A stretch of DNA of 64,000 bases from Dyadobacter sp. LHD-138 (lineage in GTDB: Bacteria; Bacteroidota; Bacteroidia; Cytophagales; Spirosomataceae): NCBI RefSeq assembly GCF_030929615.1, contig NZ_JAVFVU010000004.1, forward strand, positions 124,001 through 188,000. Direction: 5' to 3'. Below, in pieces: positions 27,769 to 36,473 of the stretch. The notes below the pieces were generated by a model. The model ran no database searches and had not been told where the DNA came from. It was given only the letters and a program-made list of their open reading frames with translations. Made by a program: the position numbers and the translations under genes. How positions within the stretch are numbered: the stretch's first letter is position 1; every line of letters starts with the position of its first letter.

Positions 27769-28413
27769 TCAGGCATCTGAATCCACTGCTTTCAGTACGG
27801 TCAGAAGTTCACTGATCATCATCGCCGTGGCTCCCCATATTTTATATCCGTTCACTTCATAATGCGGGGCCGTGACCGGGACACCCCGGACCTGTATTTC
27901 ACTGGAACCAATGATGGATACATCCGAGATATCTTTTAACTTAATCTGAAATATATCTTCTACTTCCCTTGGATCCGGAAAAAAATCCGGGCGATAGGGC
28001 ATGGCCGCAACCACTGGTAAAACGTAAAAATTGCTGGGAGGAATAAACAGCTCGGTTAAAATTCCCAATATTTTCACATCATTCAGCCGGAGACCGATTT
28101 CTTCCTGCGCTTCGCGTAAGGCCGTTCGGATCAGATTCTCATCCGTTCTCTCGTAACGACCGCCTGGAAAAGCGACTTGCCCAGAATGTACACCGTCGTA
28201 CGCAGGACGGAGGATAAGCGGAAAATAAATTTCGTTCTGGTACGGATAAAACAATATCAGTACGGCACTCTTCCTGGTGCGCTCATTGGGTTTTACTGTC
28301 AATCTTAATTTTGAATTAGATTGCATAAGCTGGTGAGCGGATTCACCGGGAAGTGGATCTTTTAATTTTTCAAATAGTTCATTCGCAAAAAACGAGAAAG
28401 ATCCCTGAGCCAT
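27769..28413 (-). CDS. Nudix hydrolase, likely CoA pyrophosphatase (NudL-like)
   Basis: A 214-residue Nudix enzyme. The UPF0035 element GVHSGQVAFPGGRYE precedes the Nudix box, which reads GGRYERTDENLIRTALREAQ then EEIGL. This pairing is diagnostic of enzymes that cleave coenzyme A and its esters to 3',5'-ADP and phosphopantetheine. The enzyme is cytoplasmic. The true substrate range (CoA or acyl-CoA) cannot be read from the sequence. Confidence 0.87.
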   Translation of the reverse strand: MAQGSFSFFANELFEKLKDPLPGESAHQLMQSNSKLRLTVKPNERTRKSAVLILFYPYQNEIYFPLILRPAYDGVHSGQVAFPGGRYERTDENLIRTALREAQEEIGLRLNDVKILGILTELFIPPSNFYVLPVVAAMPYRPDFFPDPREVEDIFQIKLKDISDVSIIGSSEIQVRGVPVTAPHYEVNGYKIWGATAMMISELLTVLKAVDSDA

Positions 28414-28607
28414 AGAGGCAGTTGAAATTAATTTAAATCGGTGTCAATATATTTTTAACAGTATTAATCAGCTTAGAGTTTCACGGAGCCGGTTAAGGTT
28501 CCACGGAATAACCCATCCATGTGAATAGTGGTTACAAAGTTGTATTCCAGCCGATTTTCTGTGTTAACAATGTTAGTCATTATTTTTTTGTCAGCCAAAT
28601 ACCCGTG

Positions 28608-30185
28608 TCAAACCGCAGCATACAAGGCGGCGAGTTGTTCCGCGCATCGTTGTCCGTCCATCGCCGCTGACATAATTCCTCCGGCATATCCAGCCCCTTC
28701 ACCGCAAGGGAAAAGTCCTTTCACGACAGGATGTTCACAGGTTTCACGTTCTCTCGGAATGCGCAATGGTGATGAGGTACGGCTTTCAACACCGATCAAC
28801 TGGGCCTCGCCTGACAAGTAACCTTTCATTTTTCTGCCAAAATCAGACAAAGCGTCTCTTAGCGGAAAAGCGATATTGGGAGGGAGCACCTCATATAAAT
28901 CAACCGGCGTAATGCCTGGCTGGTAAGAAGTTTCCCTTAATTGCCCTGACATTTTTTTGTTGACAAAATCGGTTGCAAGCTGGGCAGGAGCCGTTTGGGT
29001 AGCACCGGCAAAATTGCAGGCAGCCTGTTCAATTTCTTTTTGAAATTGCAATCCGGCCAAAGCACCGAATGCGCGATAAGGTTCCAGGTCAGCATCTTCC
29101 ATGGAAACGACGATACCGGAATTGGCATAGGGAGAATCACGACGAGAGGGTGACATACCATTAACAACGACTTCACCGGAAGCGGTGGCTGCCGGGACAA
29201 TAAATCCACCGGGACACATGCAAAACGAAAACACGCCGCGTTGCACACCGTCATATCTCGTCTGGGTTACCAAACTGTATGAGGCTGCCGGAAGATAAGG
29301 CCCCCGGTCGGTTTGGCAGTGATATTGTATCTTGTCAATCACACGCTGTGGATGCTCAATACGCACACCCATCGCGAACGATTTACTTTCTATGAGTACA
29401 TTCTTATTGTCCAGGAGCTCATAAATATCCCTGGCCGAATGCCCCGTAGCGAGTATCACCCCGATACCGGTATGTTCTTTATTGTCATCGGTGATAACGC
29501 CTTTTAAGTTATTCCCTTCTAAAATCAGGTCGGTAACCTTGGTGTCAAAGTGAATTTCTCCGCCTGCCTCTAAAATGCTTTTACGCATTTCGGCCACCAC
29601 CATAGGAAGTTTGTTTGTCCCGATGTGCGGATGGGTATCGATTAAAATCTGCTCATTGGCGCCATGTCCTACAAATATTTCGAGCACGCGGCGAATGTCT
29701 CCGCGCTTGTTTGAGCGGGTATAAAGTTTGCCGTCAGAATAAGTACCGGCGCCGCCTTCTCCGAAACAATAATTGGATTCAGGGTTGACGATATGATCCT
29801 TATTGATGGCTGCCAGGTCACGACGTCTGGCGCGTACATCTTTTCCCCTTTCAAAAAGGACCGGTTTTATTCCAAGCTCGATTAAACGTAAGGCCGCAAA
29901 CATACCTGCCGGGCCGCAGCCAACAATAAGCGCTTGCGGACGGGTTGTTACATCGGGATAATGTAATGGCGTCTGGATCAGGGAAGGCGGTACTTCATTG
30001 ATATAGACTTCGGCCTGAACGTTGACTTTGACCTGCTTTCCACGGGCATCAATGGACTGGCGTGTTTTTCTTATAAACGGCTTGTCGTCAGTACTTAAAC
30101 GAAGTTTTTTATTGATATACTGACGGAAATTCTCATCATCCAGAGCGATCTCCGGCAAGAGTGTAAGTTGAAGTGTCTGTTGCAT
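28608..30185 (-). CDS. FAD-dependent oxidoreductase (COG2509-type)
   Basis: A 525-residue flavoprotein. The Rossmann motif ALIVGCGPAGMFAALRLIE lies near residue 87 after an N-terminal ~85-residue domain. Other markers are CFGEGGAGTYSDGKLYTR, VILATGHSARD and the C-terminal GEGAGYAGGIMSAAMDG that closes the FAD site. It belongs to a widespread group of uncharacterised FAD dehydrogenases. It is monocistronic here. Confidence 0.87.
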   Translation of the reverse strand: MQQTLQLTLLPEIALDDENFRQYINKKLRLSTDDKPFIRKTRQSIDARGKQVKVNVQAEVYINEVPPSLIQTPLHYPDVTTRPQALIVGCGPAGMFAALRLIELGIKPVLFERGKDVRARRRDLAAINKDHIVNPESNYCFGEGGAGTYSDGKLYTRSNKRGDIRRVLEIFVGHGANEQILIDTHPHIGTNKLPMVVAEMRKSILEAGGEIHFDTKVTDLILEGNNLKGVITDDNKEHTGIGVILATGHSARDIYELLDNKNVLIESKSFAMGVRIEHPQRVIDKIQYHCQTDRGPYLPAASYSLVTQTRYDGVQRGVFSFCMCPGGFIVPAATASGEVVVNGMSPSRRDSPYANSGIVVSMEDADLEPYRAFGALAGLQFQKEIEQAACNFAGATQTAPAQLATDFVNKKMSGQLRETSYQPGITPVDLYEVLPPNIAFPLRDALSDFGRKMKGYLSGEAQLIGVESRTSSPLRIPRERETCEHPVVKGLFPCGEGAGYAGGIMSAAMDGQRCAEQLAALYAAV

Positions 30186-30431
30186 TTTTAAGAAAGGGAT
30201 TTATCCTTTAACAGGGCAAAGGTAAGGAATTTTTACTTTTCGATTAATATTCAAAACCGTTTGCTGTGTTGAGCGGGGTTCCTGTGAAACAAGGTGGAAC
30301 CATGTCTTCTGCCTGGGAACTGGTACTGACGCTCATTTACGTCCGTGAATAACTGGGATGAGTTTATGGTAAGTTATCACTGGAACTGACTTTATGTATT
30401 ATGTTTATGAGTCAGTTCTAACTTTTTTATC

Positions 30432-31367
30432 ATGGCCTCTATCAATCGTCGTCAGTTTTTAAGTACCGCAGTGGTGGCAAGCAGCGTGAGCGTCTTGCCC
30501 GATTTTGGTTTTTCAAGAGATATTAAAAAAACTTTTCAGATTTCCTGCAATCAATATTCCTGGATCACCTTTTACAAAAGAGACGGTCGCGACTGGTTTA
30601 CGAATCTTGATGCCTCGTTAGCCGAGTTTGCTTCGACGGGTTTGAAAGCTTACGAACCGGGGCTGAACAATGCGGATGAGGCAAAAAAGCTATTACCCTT
30701 ATTGGAAAAACATAATCTCGTGATGCCGTCGGTTTACGTAAACAGCGCTTTGCACGAGGCTGTTGAGGCAGAAAAATCTTTGCAGACAGTGTTGGCGATT
30801 GCTGAAACCGTACAGCAGACGAAAACAAAAATTATTGTTACAAATCCCAATCCGGTCAAGTGGGGAGGCCCTGAGAACAAGTCGGATGAACAATTGGCGG
30901 AGCAGGCTAAAAATCTCAATAAGCTCGGAGCCGAATTGAAAAAAAGAGGAATGACTCTAGCCTATCATACCCATGATGTGGAACTGCGGGCAGCGGCAAG
31001 GGAATTTCACCACATGATGCTGGGAACAGATCCGAAAAATGTTTCCCTTTGTCTGGATGTGCACTGGGTTTATCGCGGATCGGGAAATTCGCAGATCGCC
31101 CTGTTTGATATCGTAAAATTATATGGAAAACGTATCGTCGAGCTGCATTTGCGCCAGTCGAAAGGTGGTGTCTGGCAGGAAACATTTGGCGATGGTGATA
31201 TTGATTACAAACGGCTCATGCATAGTTTGCAGGGAATGGGTGTCAGGCCAAATCTGGTTTTGGAACAATGTCTGGAAAAAACATCTCCTAACACTGTAAA
31301 TGGCGTGGAAGCACATAAACAGGATTTGGAGGCTGCCGGTAAAATGTTCAGCGATTGGCTTAAATAG
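30432..31367 (+). CDS. Sugar phosphate isomerase/epimerase-like protein with Tat signal
   Basis: A 311-residue xylose-isomerase-type TIM barrel. The N terminus is a twin-arginine-type signal (SINRRQFLSTAVVASSVSV), so the protein is expected to be exported folded, or to be a lipid-free periplasmic enzyme. Metal-binding acidic residues are likely in LAYHTHDVEL, LCLDVHWVYRG and VELHLRQSKGG, and the late VLEQCLE. Members of this family isomerise or epimerise sugars or keto-sugars; the substrate is unknown. No sugar-use genes adjoin it. Confidence 0.85.
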   Translation: MASINRRQFLSTAVVASSVSVLPDFGFSRDIKKTFQISCNQYSWITFYKRDGRDWFTNLDASLAEFASTGLKAYEPGLNNADEAKKLLPLLEKHNLVMPSVYVNSALHEAVEAEKSLQTVLAIAETVQQTKTKIIVTNPNPVKWGGPENKSDEQLAEQAKNLNKLGAELKKRGMTLAYHTHDVELRAAAREFHHMMLGTDPKNVSLCLDVHWVYRGSGNSQIALFDIVKLYGKRIVELHLRQSKGGVWQETFGDGDIDYKRLMHSLQGMGVRPNLVLEQCLEKTSPNTVNGVEAHKQDLEAAGKMFSDWLK

Positions 31368-31474
31368 ACACGGGCAAATCAAAGAGAATATTTATCAATT
31401 CTTACATAATTGGTAAGGTTTTTTCTGTGTAAAGTTGTAACTTTTGAATATCATCAATCAAAATAAACAACACG

Positions 31475-32638
31475 ATGCTGACGACCGATTTTTTTCAAAT
31501 AGAGGAATTACTGACGCCGGAACAACGCCTGATCGCGCAGGTTGTGAAGGAATTTTCTGATCTTGAAATTAAACCTATTATAGAAGAATACGCCCAAAAG
31601 GCAGAGTTTCCACAACAATTTATCAGGAAATTCGGCGAGCTGGGTGTTTTCGGTCCAACGATTCCCAAAGAATATGGTGGCGGTGGGATGGACTATATCA
31701 GTTATGGACTGATGTGTCAGGAAATTGAAAGAGGCGATTCTTCCATGCGCTCAACCGTATCGGTGCAAAGCTCGCTGGTGATGTGGCCAATATTCCAGTT
31801 TGGTTCAGAAGAACAGAAACAAAAATACCTTCCCGGATTGGGAAAAGGGGAGATATTAGGCTGTTTCGGGTTAACAGAGCCGGATCATGGCTCGGATCCC
31901 GGAGGGCTTAAAACTTATATTGCTAAAACACACGGAGGTTATATGCTGAACGGCTCGAAGATGTGGATTTCGAATGCCCCGTTTGCTGATATCGCCGTTG
32001 TCTGGGCCAGAAATGAGGATGGCCGGGTACAGGGCGTGATTGTGGAACGTGGTATGGAAGGTTTTTCAACGGCTACGATTCACGGAAAATGGTCGCTGCG
32101 GGCGAGTGCCACCGGCGAACTTCTTTTTGATAACGTACTTATTCCCAAAGAGAATATTTTGCCGGATGCCATCGGACTAAAAGCCGCATTGCAATGTCTG
32201 GATCACGCCCGTTATGGGGTGGCCTGGGGGGCCATCGGTGTTGCTTTGGATTGTTATGAAACGGCGGTCCGTTACTCGGGAGAGCGATTTCAGTTTAATA
32301 AGCCAATCAGTGCTTTCCAGCTCGTACAGAAAAAACTGGCGGAAATGCTCACGGAAATTACCAAAGCACAACTGTTGTCATGGCGGCTTGGAACGCTGAT
32401 GAATGAATCCCGTGCCACGACTACGCAAATATCGATGGCCAAAAGAAACAACGTGGAAATGGCTTTGCAGGTAGCCAGAGAATCACGGCAAATATTAGGT
32501 GCGATGGGTATAACCGATTCCTATCCGATCATGCGGCATATGATGAACCTTGAATCTGTCACGACTTATGAAGGGACGCACGATATTCACCTGTTGATTT
32601 TAGGCGCAGAAATTACGGGACATCCTGCTTTTAAATAA
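31475..32638 (+). CDS. Acyl-CoA dehydrogenase, glutaryl-CoA dehydrogenase-like
   Basis: A 387-residue flavin enzyme. The segments SVQSSLVMWPIFQFGSEEQ, LGCFGLTEPDHGSDPGG and MMNLESVTTYEGTHDIH follow glutaryl-CoA dehydrogenase closely, including the catalytic glutamate of TYEGTHD. Such enzymes oxidise and decarboxylate glutaryl-CoA in lysine/tryptophan breakdown, passing electrons to ETF. No other lysine-degradation gene is near, so the precise acyl-CoA is inferred. The next gene is convergent. Confidence 0.9.
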   Translation: MLTTDFFQIEELLTPEQRLIAQVVKEFSDLEIKPIIEEYAQKAEFPQQFIRKFGELGVFGPTIPKEYGGGGMDYISYGLMCQEIERGDSSMRSTVSVQSSLVMWPIFQFGSEEQKQKYLPGLGKGEILGCFGLTEPDHGSDPGGLKTYIAKTHGGYMLNGSKMWISNAPFADIAVVWARNEDGRVQGVIVERGMEGFSTATIHGKWSLRASATGELLFDNVLIPKENILPDAIGLKAALQCLDHARYGVAWGAIGVALDCYETAVRYSGERFQFNKPISAFQLVQKKLAEMLTEITKAQLLSWRLGTLMNESRATTTQISMAKRNNVEMALQVARESRQILGAMGITDSYPIMRHMMNLESVTTYEGTHDIHLLILGAEITGHPAFK

Positions 32639-32653
32639 ACCCGGCTGTCTGGC

Positions 32654-33544
32654 TTATTTTTCGGAAAGTTCTTTTTGAAGTTCCTTGCTGGTTTGTCTGG
32701 ACCCGTCCGGCGACCATCCGGGCGCTTTAAGTAAATATTTAAATTTGGTTTTCAGGTCGACAGGCTGCTCAAAATCTTTCCTGATCTCTACAAATTCGTG
32801 AAAAACCGTGTCCGTTAAACCGGCTGTTTCGGTTTGTTTTGTCAATCCGTATCGGGGCGGAATCGCAGGCATTTCTTCCTGGAAGGTGCCGAAAATTCTG
32901 TCCCAGATAATCAGGCACATACCCATGTTTTTATCCAGGTATTCGATGTTGCTGGCATGATGAACGCGGTGATGCGAAGGTGTAACGAAGATATATTCCA
33001 GCCAGCCCAGTTTTCCGACATACTCCGTGTGTACGATAATCCCGTAAATCTGCGTCAGCGAATACATGATCACGATATCAGCCGGATTAAAGCCGATCAT
33101 AACCAGCGGAATAAAATAAAAAAAACGATACAATGGCTGAAAAACCGAAGAACGGAATCCGGTTGTCAGGTTGAAATGTTCGGAAGAATGGTGTGTTACG
33201 TGCACAGCCCAGAATAGCCTGCTGTGGTGATCAACATAATGCAGCGTGTAAAAAGCCAGGTCTTCCAAAAGAAACAGGGCAAGCCAGTATAAGTATGGAT
33301 TTACGATCGGTTCAATCATTCTGAAATTATAAAACCAGATCAAAACCCCGATATAAGCCGCACGGAAAAGCAAATCAACACTGCCATTTAGCAGCATCAG
33401 TACCGCATTGGTCAAAGTATCTTTGATGGAATAAGAAACTCTATGTGACCGATAGGTAATGAGTATTTCAAGGGCAATCAGTGAAATGTAAAATGGGGTG
33501 GAAAGCTTTAAGAGGAGATCTTCAAATTCGTATGTACCTGGCAT
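32654..33544 (-). CDS. Sterol desaturase / fatty acid hydroxylase family membrane protein
   Basis: A 296-residue integral membrane di-iron enzyme. The three histidine clusters are HYVDHH, HVTHHSSEH and HHRVHHASN, spread between several hydrophobic helices. The family hydroxylates or desaturates lipids (sterols, fatty acids, carotenoids). The C terminus is charged (KELQKELSEK). Substrate unknown; in Bacteroidota candidates include ornithine lipid or sulfonolipid chains. Confidence 0.87.
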   Translation of the reverse strand: MPGTYEFEDLLLKLSTPFYISLIALEILITYRSHRVSYSIKDTLTNAVLMLLNGSVDLLFRAAYIGVLIWFYNFRMIEPIVNPYLYWLALFLLEDLAFYTLHYVDHHSRLFWAVHVTHHSSEHFNLTTGFRSSVFQPLYRFFYFIPLVMIGFNPADIVIMYSLTQIYGIIVHTEYVGKLGWLEYIFVTPSHHRVHHASNIEYLDKNMGMCLIIWDRIFGTFQEEMPAIPPRYGLTKQTETAGLTDTVFHEFVEIRKDFEQPVDLKTKFKYLLKAPGWSPDGSRQTSKELQKELSEK

Positions 33545-33695
33545 AATAACGTCTGCAAATATTTTACAAAGATAGGACGGTAGGGAAACTGAACGGTGTG
33601 GTTTCAGCTTTTTAAGGATATTCTAATATAAGATTTAATTGTATATGATTATGACAATTAAATAAATCAGCACCCCTATGTTATCGGCTCTTTAC

Positions 33696-35186
33696 TTAGC
33701 TAATCAACCGGCGCAGTGCTTTTCTCAACTCTTCGTTTTTGTGCTTTTTCTGCAAAATGACCGGCGCTGCAATACGCTCTCTGCAATCAAATAAGGAGCA
33801 CCGTTCACAAGTCTCATTCACATCCCGTGAGGGTATTTCCGGGTCATCAAGGAATTGTATCGTTTTACTGGTCTGATCATCCAGATAAACACCCATAGAA
33901 ACACTAACGTTCAGATTAGGTGTCGTGGCAGTCGGCTGGGCGAAACTTATGATCAGATAATTGTCCTGTGTATCGATATATCGTGACCGCTGCGCTTTAC
34001 AAATGGTATTGACGTAGGTTTTATTTTTGACAGATTCTGCCAGATCATCCAGAATGGTGAGCGCGATCCATCGTCTGCAATAGTGTTCATCCTTAACCGT
34101 ATGCGGGTTATGCTTTCGGGAAATGTGCATTTCCTTGGTCATTTCGAACAAATTCTGTCCAGCAAAATTGTTAAACCTTGAAAAGAAGATTTGTTTGATG
34201 CCAAAATGAGTCGGTAGTACATTGCTGAGCCGGTAGCAAAACGATTCCGGTGTGGTATTAAACGCCTCAACCATCGCGACCAATTTTTCAGGCTGCCAGG
34301 TTTTTAGCGCAAAAAAATCTTTCAGCCTTGGTATCAGCAAACTACGTTTGATAATAATGGCACTGGCGAAATAGGACGCCTTAAAGTTGTTGAGCAGTTG
34401 TTCAAAAGATTCAGCTTCCACTAACGCAGTCGTGTGAAGCCGGTTTTTTAGTTTTAAATAGACATAACCGATTTCCCGGCCATAAATAAACGCACGTTGT
34501 ACCGAAGAAAGGTGCACATTGACAAGCAGCCGGTTTCCCTGCGGGCGGGTGATGGTTAACGACCGGACGCTGGCAAATTCGGGGTTGACCTTTTCGTTGA
34601 TGTCCTCTATTTTATAATTATACTCCGATGTTAATACATTTGCCAGGTAAGTTTCATCCAGCCGTTTCTCAACCGGAATACCTCTTTCTGACATAAACCG
34701 TTCGGCTTCTTCCTCGATATCTTCAAAACAATTGTCGTGCATTTCCTGATAAGTGCGCAGCGCGGAGAAATAAAATTTCTCCACCGACATGTTGTAATTT
34801 CTGGCAATTTCGATGAGTGTCCCTACAAAAGCGCTGATTTTTGTGGGCGCATTTGAAAGGAGTTCGAGCAAACTGGCGGGATCGATACCAAAGAGTTCGA
34901 GCGGAAGTTCCGTAAGGATATTGGAGCTCAGCAGCTCAGATATGGGTTCAAGCCGCTTGCTGAGTTTTAGCGAAACCAGCGTGTCATAATCGACTTCCAT
35001 GGCACCGGCCAGCGCAATGATCTTATCGGACTTTGGATACTTTTTTCCTTTTTCAATTTCATTGATATAAGAAATCGACAAGCCTGACTTTTGGGAAAGT
35101 TCACTCAGCGACAGGCCCTTGTCCAGGCGAAGCTGTTTTAATTTCAGTCCAAAAACCAGTCGTACGTTGTCAGTATTTAAAGCCAC
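33696..35186 (-). CDS. XRE-family regulator with IrrE/RamB-like C-terminal region
   Basis: A 496-residue regulator. The first ~70 residues are a Cro/CI-type helix-turn-helix (GLSLSELSQKSGLSISYINEIEKG). The middle resembles an ImmA/IrrE-like domain, and the C terminus has a cysteine cluster (CERCSLFDCRER) typical of the DUF2083 region of RamB/short-chain fatty acyl regulators that sense carbon metabolism. It probably controls acetate/propionate or glyoxylate-type genes elsewhere. An inverted repeat about 70 bases upstream may be its own operator. Confidence 0.85.
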   Translation of the reverse strand: MALNTDNVRLVFGLKLKQLRLDKGLSLSELSQKSGLSISYINEIEKGKKYPKSDKIIALAGAMEVDYDTLVSLKLSKRLEPISELLSSNILTELPLELFGIDPASLLELLSNAPTKISAFVGTLIEIARNYNMSVEKFYFSALRTYQEMHDNCFEDIEEEAERFMSERGIPVEKRLDETYLANVLTSEYNYKIEDINEKVNPEFASVRSLTITRPQGNRLLVNVHLSSVQRAFIYGREIGYVYLKLKNRLHTTALVEAESFEQLLNNFKASYFASAIIIKRSLLIPRLKDFFALKTWQPEKLVAMVEAFNTTPESFCYRLSNVLPTHFGIKQIFFSRFNNFAGQNLFEMTKEMHISRKHNPHTVKDEHYCRRWIALTILDDLAESVKNKTYVNTICKAQRSRYIDTQDNYLIISFAQPTATTPNLNVSVSMGVYLDDQTSKTIQFLDDPEIPSRDVNETCERCSLFDCRERIAAPVILQKKHKNEELRKALRRLIS

Positions 35187-35256
35187 GATAATAGGGGGTA
35201 TGCTCGTTAGGGTTACTCAAAACAATCCAAAATCGAAAAGCCGATTGTTTATCTGA

Positions 35257-35272
35257 TATATCAAACGATATA
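35257..35272. promoter_or_regulatory. Small inverted repeat upstream of the RamB-like regulator
   Basis: TATATC-AAAC-GATATA is a perfect 6-bp inverted repeat with a 4-base spacer, 71 bases ahead of the regulator start, in a position that would suit autoregulation. Short enough to occur by chance in AT-rich DNA. Confidence 0.3.
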
Positions 35273-35368
35273 AAAATGTAAACTGCAAAATTACTTTATC
35301 TGGATCAAATCCCTAACCGACGGGCTAATTTATGCCGTTCAATACGCAAGAAGTTGTTTCCGGATCAA

Positions 35369-35400
35369 GAAAAAGAGGACAATTTTATCAATTGTCCTCT
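35369..35400 (-). terminator. Intrinsic terminator after the porin-like gene
   Basis: A perfect 11-bp stem (AGAGGACAATT / AATTGTCCTCT) with a 5-base loop and, on the minus strand, a T-rich tail (TTTTTC), 24 bases past the stop codon. Confidence 0.85.
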
Positions 35401-35423
35401 GTAATTTTTGTCACGATGCGGGA

Positions 35424-36086
35424 TCAGAAGATAGCAAAACCCAGGGTTGCCTGGAACAAATTGCTTTTTCTGCCAAACTGGGCTGCCGTAGTCGCATTGT
35501 TGTAGTTAACCTTTACGATGTCGTTAAAATTGCCCTCATAACGCACGTCCAGACTCATTCTGCCAAAATCAACACCGACTCCGGCCTGGTAACCGAAAGC
35601 CAGACGGTTGTTGAATTCCGCTTTTGAATTGCTTCCTGTTACTTCGTTAAAGGAATCGCCCAGTTTTCCATTGTCCGATAACCTCAGAGAAGCCATGGGC
35701 CCTGCGTTGATTCTGAAAAATTTGGCAATGCGCACCCCAAAGAGCAGCGGTACGTCAAGATTTGAGAATCTTACATCCACCTTACCATCGTTTACCGAAT
35801 TATCGAAGTCGAATTTTGCTCCCTTTTGAGAAAGTAAAAGTTCGGGCTGCAAATAGAAATCTTTTCCAAACCGGAAAAATACACCACCGGCAAACCCCAA
35901 TGTACGATCAGAATTATCTTTGAAATTAAATGCATTTCCGCCCGAGCCCAATGACAGATCATTGCCGTTGATGTTGGATAAATTTGCACCGGCTTTGACA
36001 CCAAACCGGAAGGCCGGATCATATTGCGCAAATGCCGAATAATTGATCCCAACCGCACAAAGCGCTATCAATACTAACTTTTTCAT
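35424..36086 (-). CDS. Porin-like outer-membrane beta-barrel protein
   Basis: A 220-residue exported protein: signal peptide MKKLVLIALCAVGINYSAFA, then strands alternating polar and apolar residues (FRFGVKAGANLSNING, FAGGVFFRFGKDFYLQPELL, GYQAGVGVDFGRMSLDVRYE) ending in the terminal aromatic ATLGFAIF. This is the PorT/OmpW-like small-barrel type common in Bacteroidota. It probably sits in the outer membrane; its cargo or partner is unknown. It has its own terminator. Confidence 0.85.
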   Translation of the reverse strand: MKKLVLIALCAVGINYSAFAQYDPAFRFGVKAGANLSNINGNDLSLGSGGNAFNFKDNSDRTLGFAGGVFFRFGKDFYLQPELLLSQKGAKFDFDNSVNDGKVDVRFSNLDVPLLFGVRIAKFFRINAGPMASLRLSDNGKLGDSFNEVTGSNSKAEFNNRLAFGYQAGVGVDFGRMSLDVRYEGNFNDIVKVNYNNATTAAQFGRKSNLFQATLGFAIF

Positions 36087-36397
36087 AAACTGTTTTTAAT
36101 TTTAATTGATGATTTTACTGGTTGTTTAAAATAACTTGTAAAAAGCTGTGCCGTTGGTATAACAATAATGTTTTGTGTCCATGTGAGTATTTGTTTCCCC
36201 AGGAATTTTGCCAATTGTTAGATTTAATAAAACCGCTATATGGAAGAGTCCGTGCGGATTTTATACGCAGGGAGGCTATACAGGTCACACAATTTATTCT
36301 ATGGCAAGCCGCTATGCTAATCATAATCCTTTAACAATCATCATAATCTCTACGGTTTCCAAAACTTAATATTGACAGGATTTACGGTAAAACAGGG
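36087..36397. other. Intergenic region between divergent porin-like gene and leuS
   Basis: About 310 bases of AT-rich DNA. I see no gene or strong hairpin here before the leuS promoter at 36398. Confidence 0.5.
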
Positions 36398-36425
36398 TTG
36401 AATACAATCAAAAACGCTATTTTTG
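36398..36425 (+). promoter_or_regulatory. Likely leuS promoter
   Basis: TTG (36398-36400), 17 bases, then TATTTTTG (36418-36425) fits the Bacteroidota TTTG/TAnnTTTG promoter layout. It gives a leader of about 40 bases before the leuS start codon at 36474. Confidence 0.6.
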
Positions 36426-36473
36426 CGGGCTATTAATACCAAAGTTAATTTTAGACTAAATTGTTGATAAAGA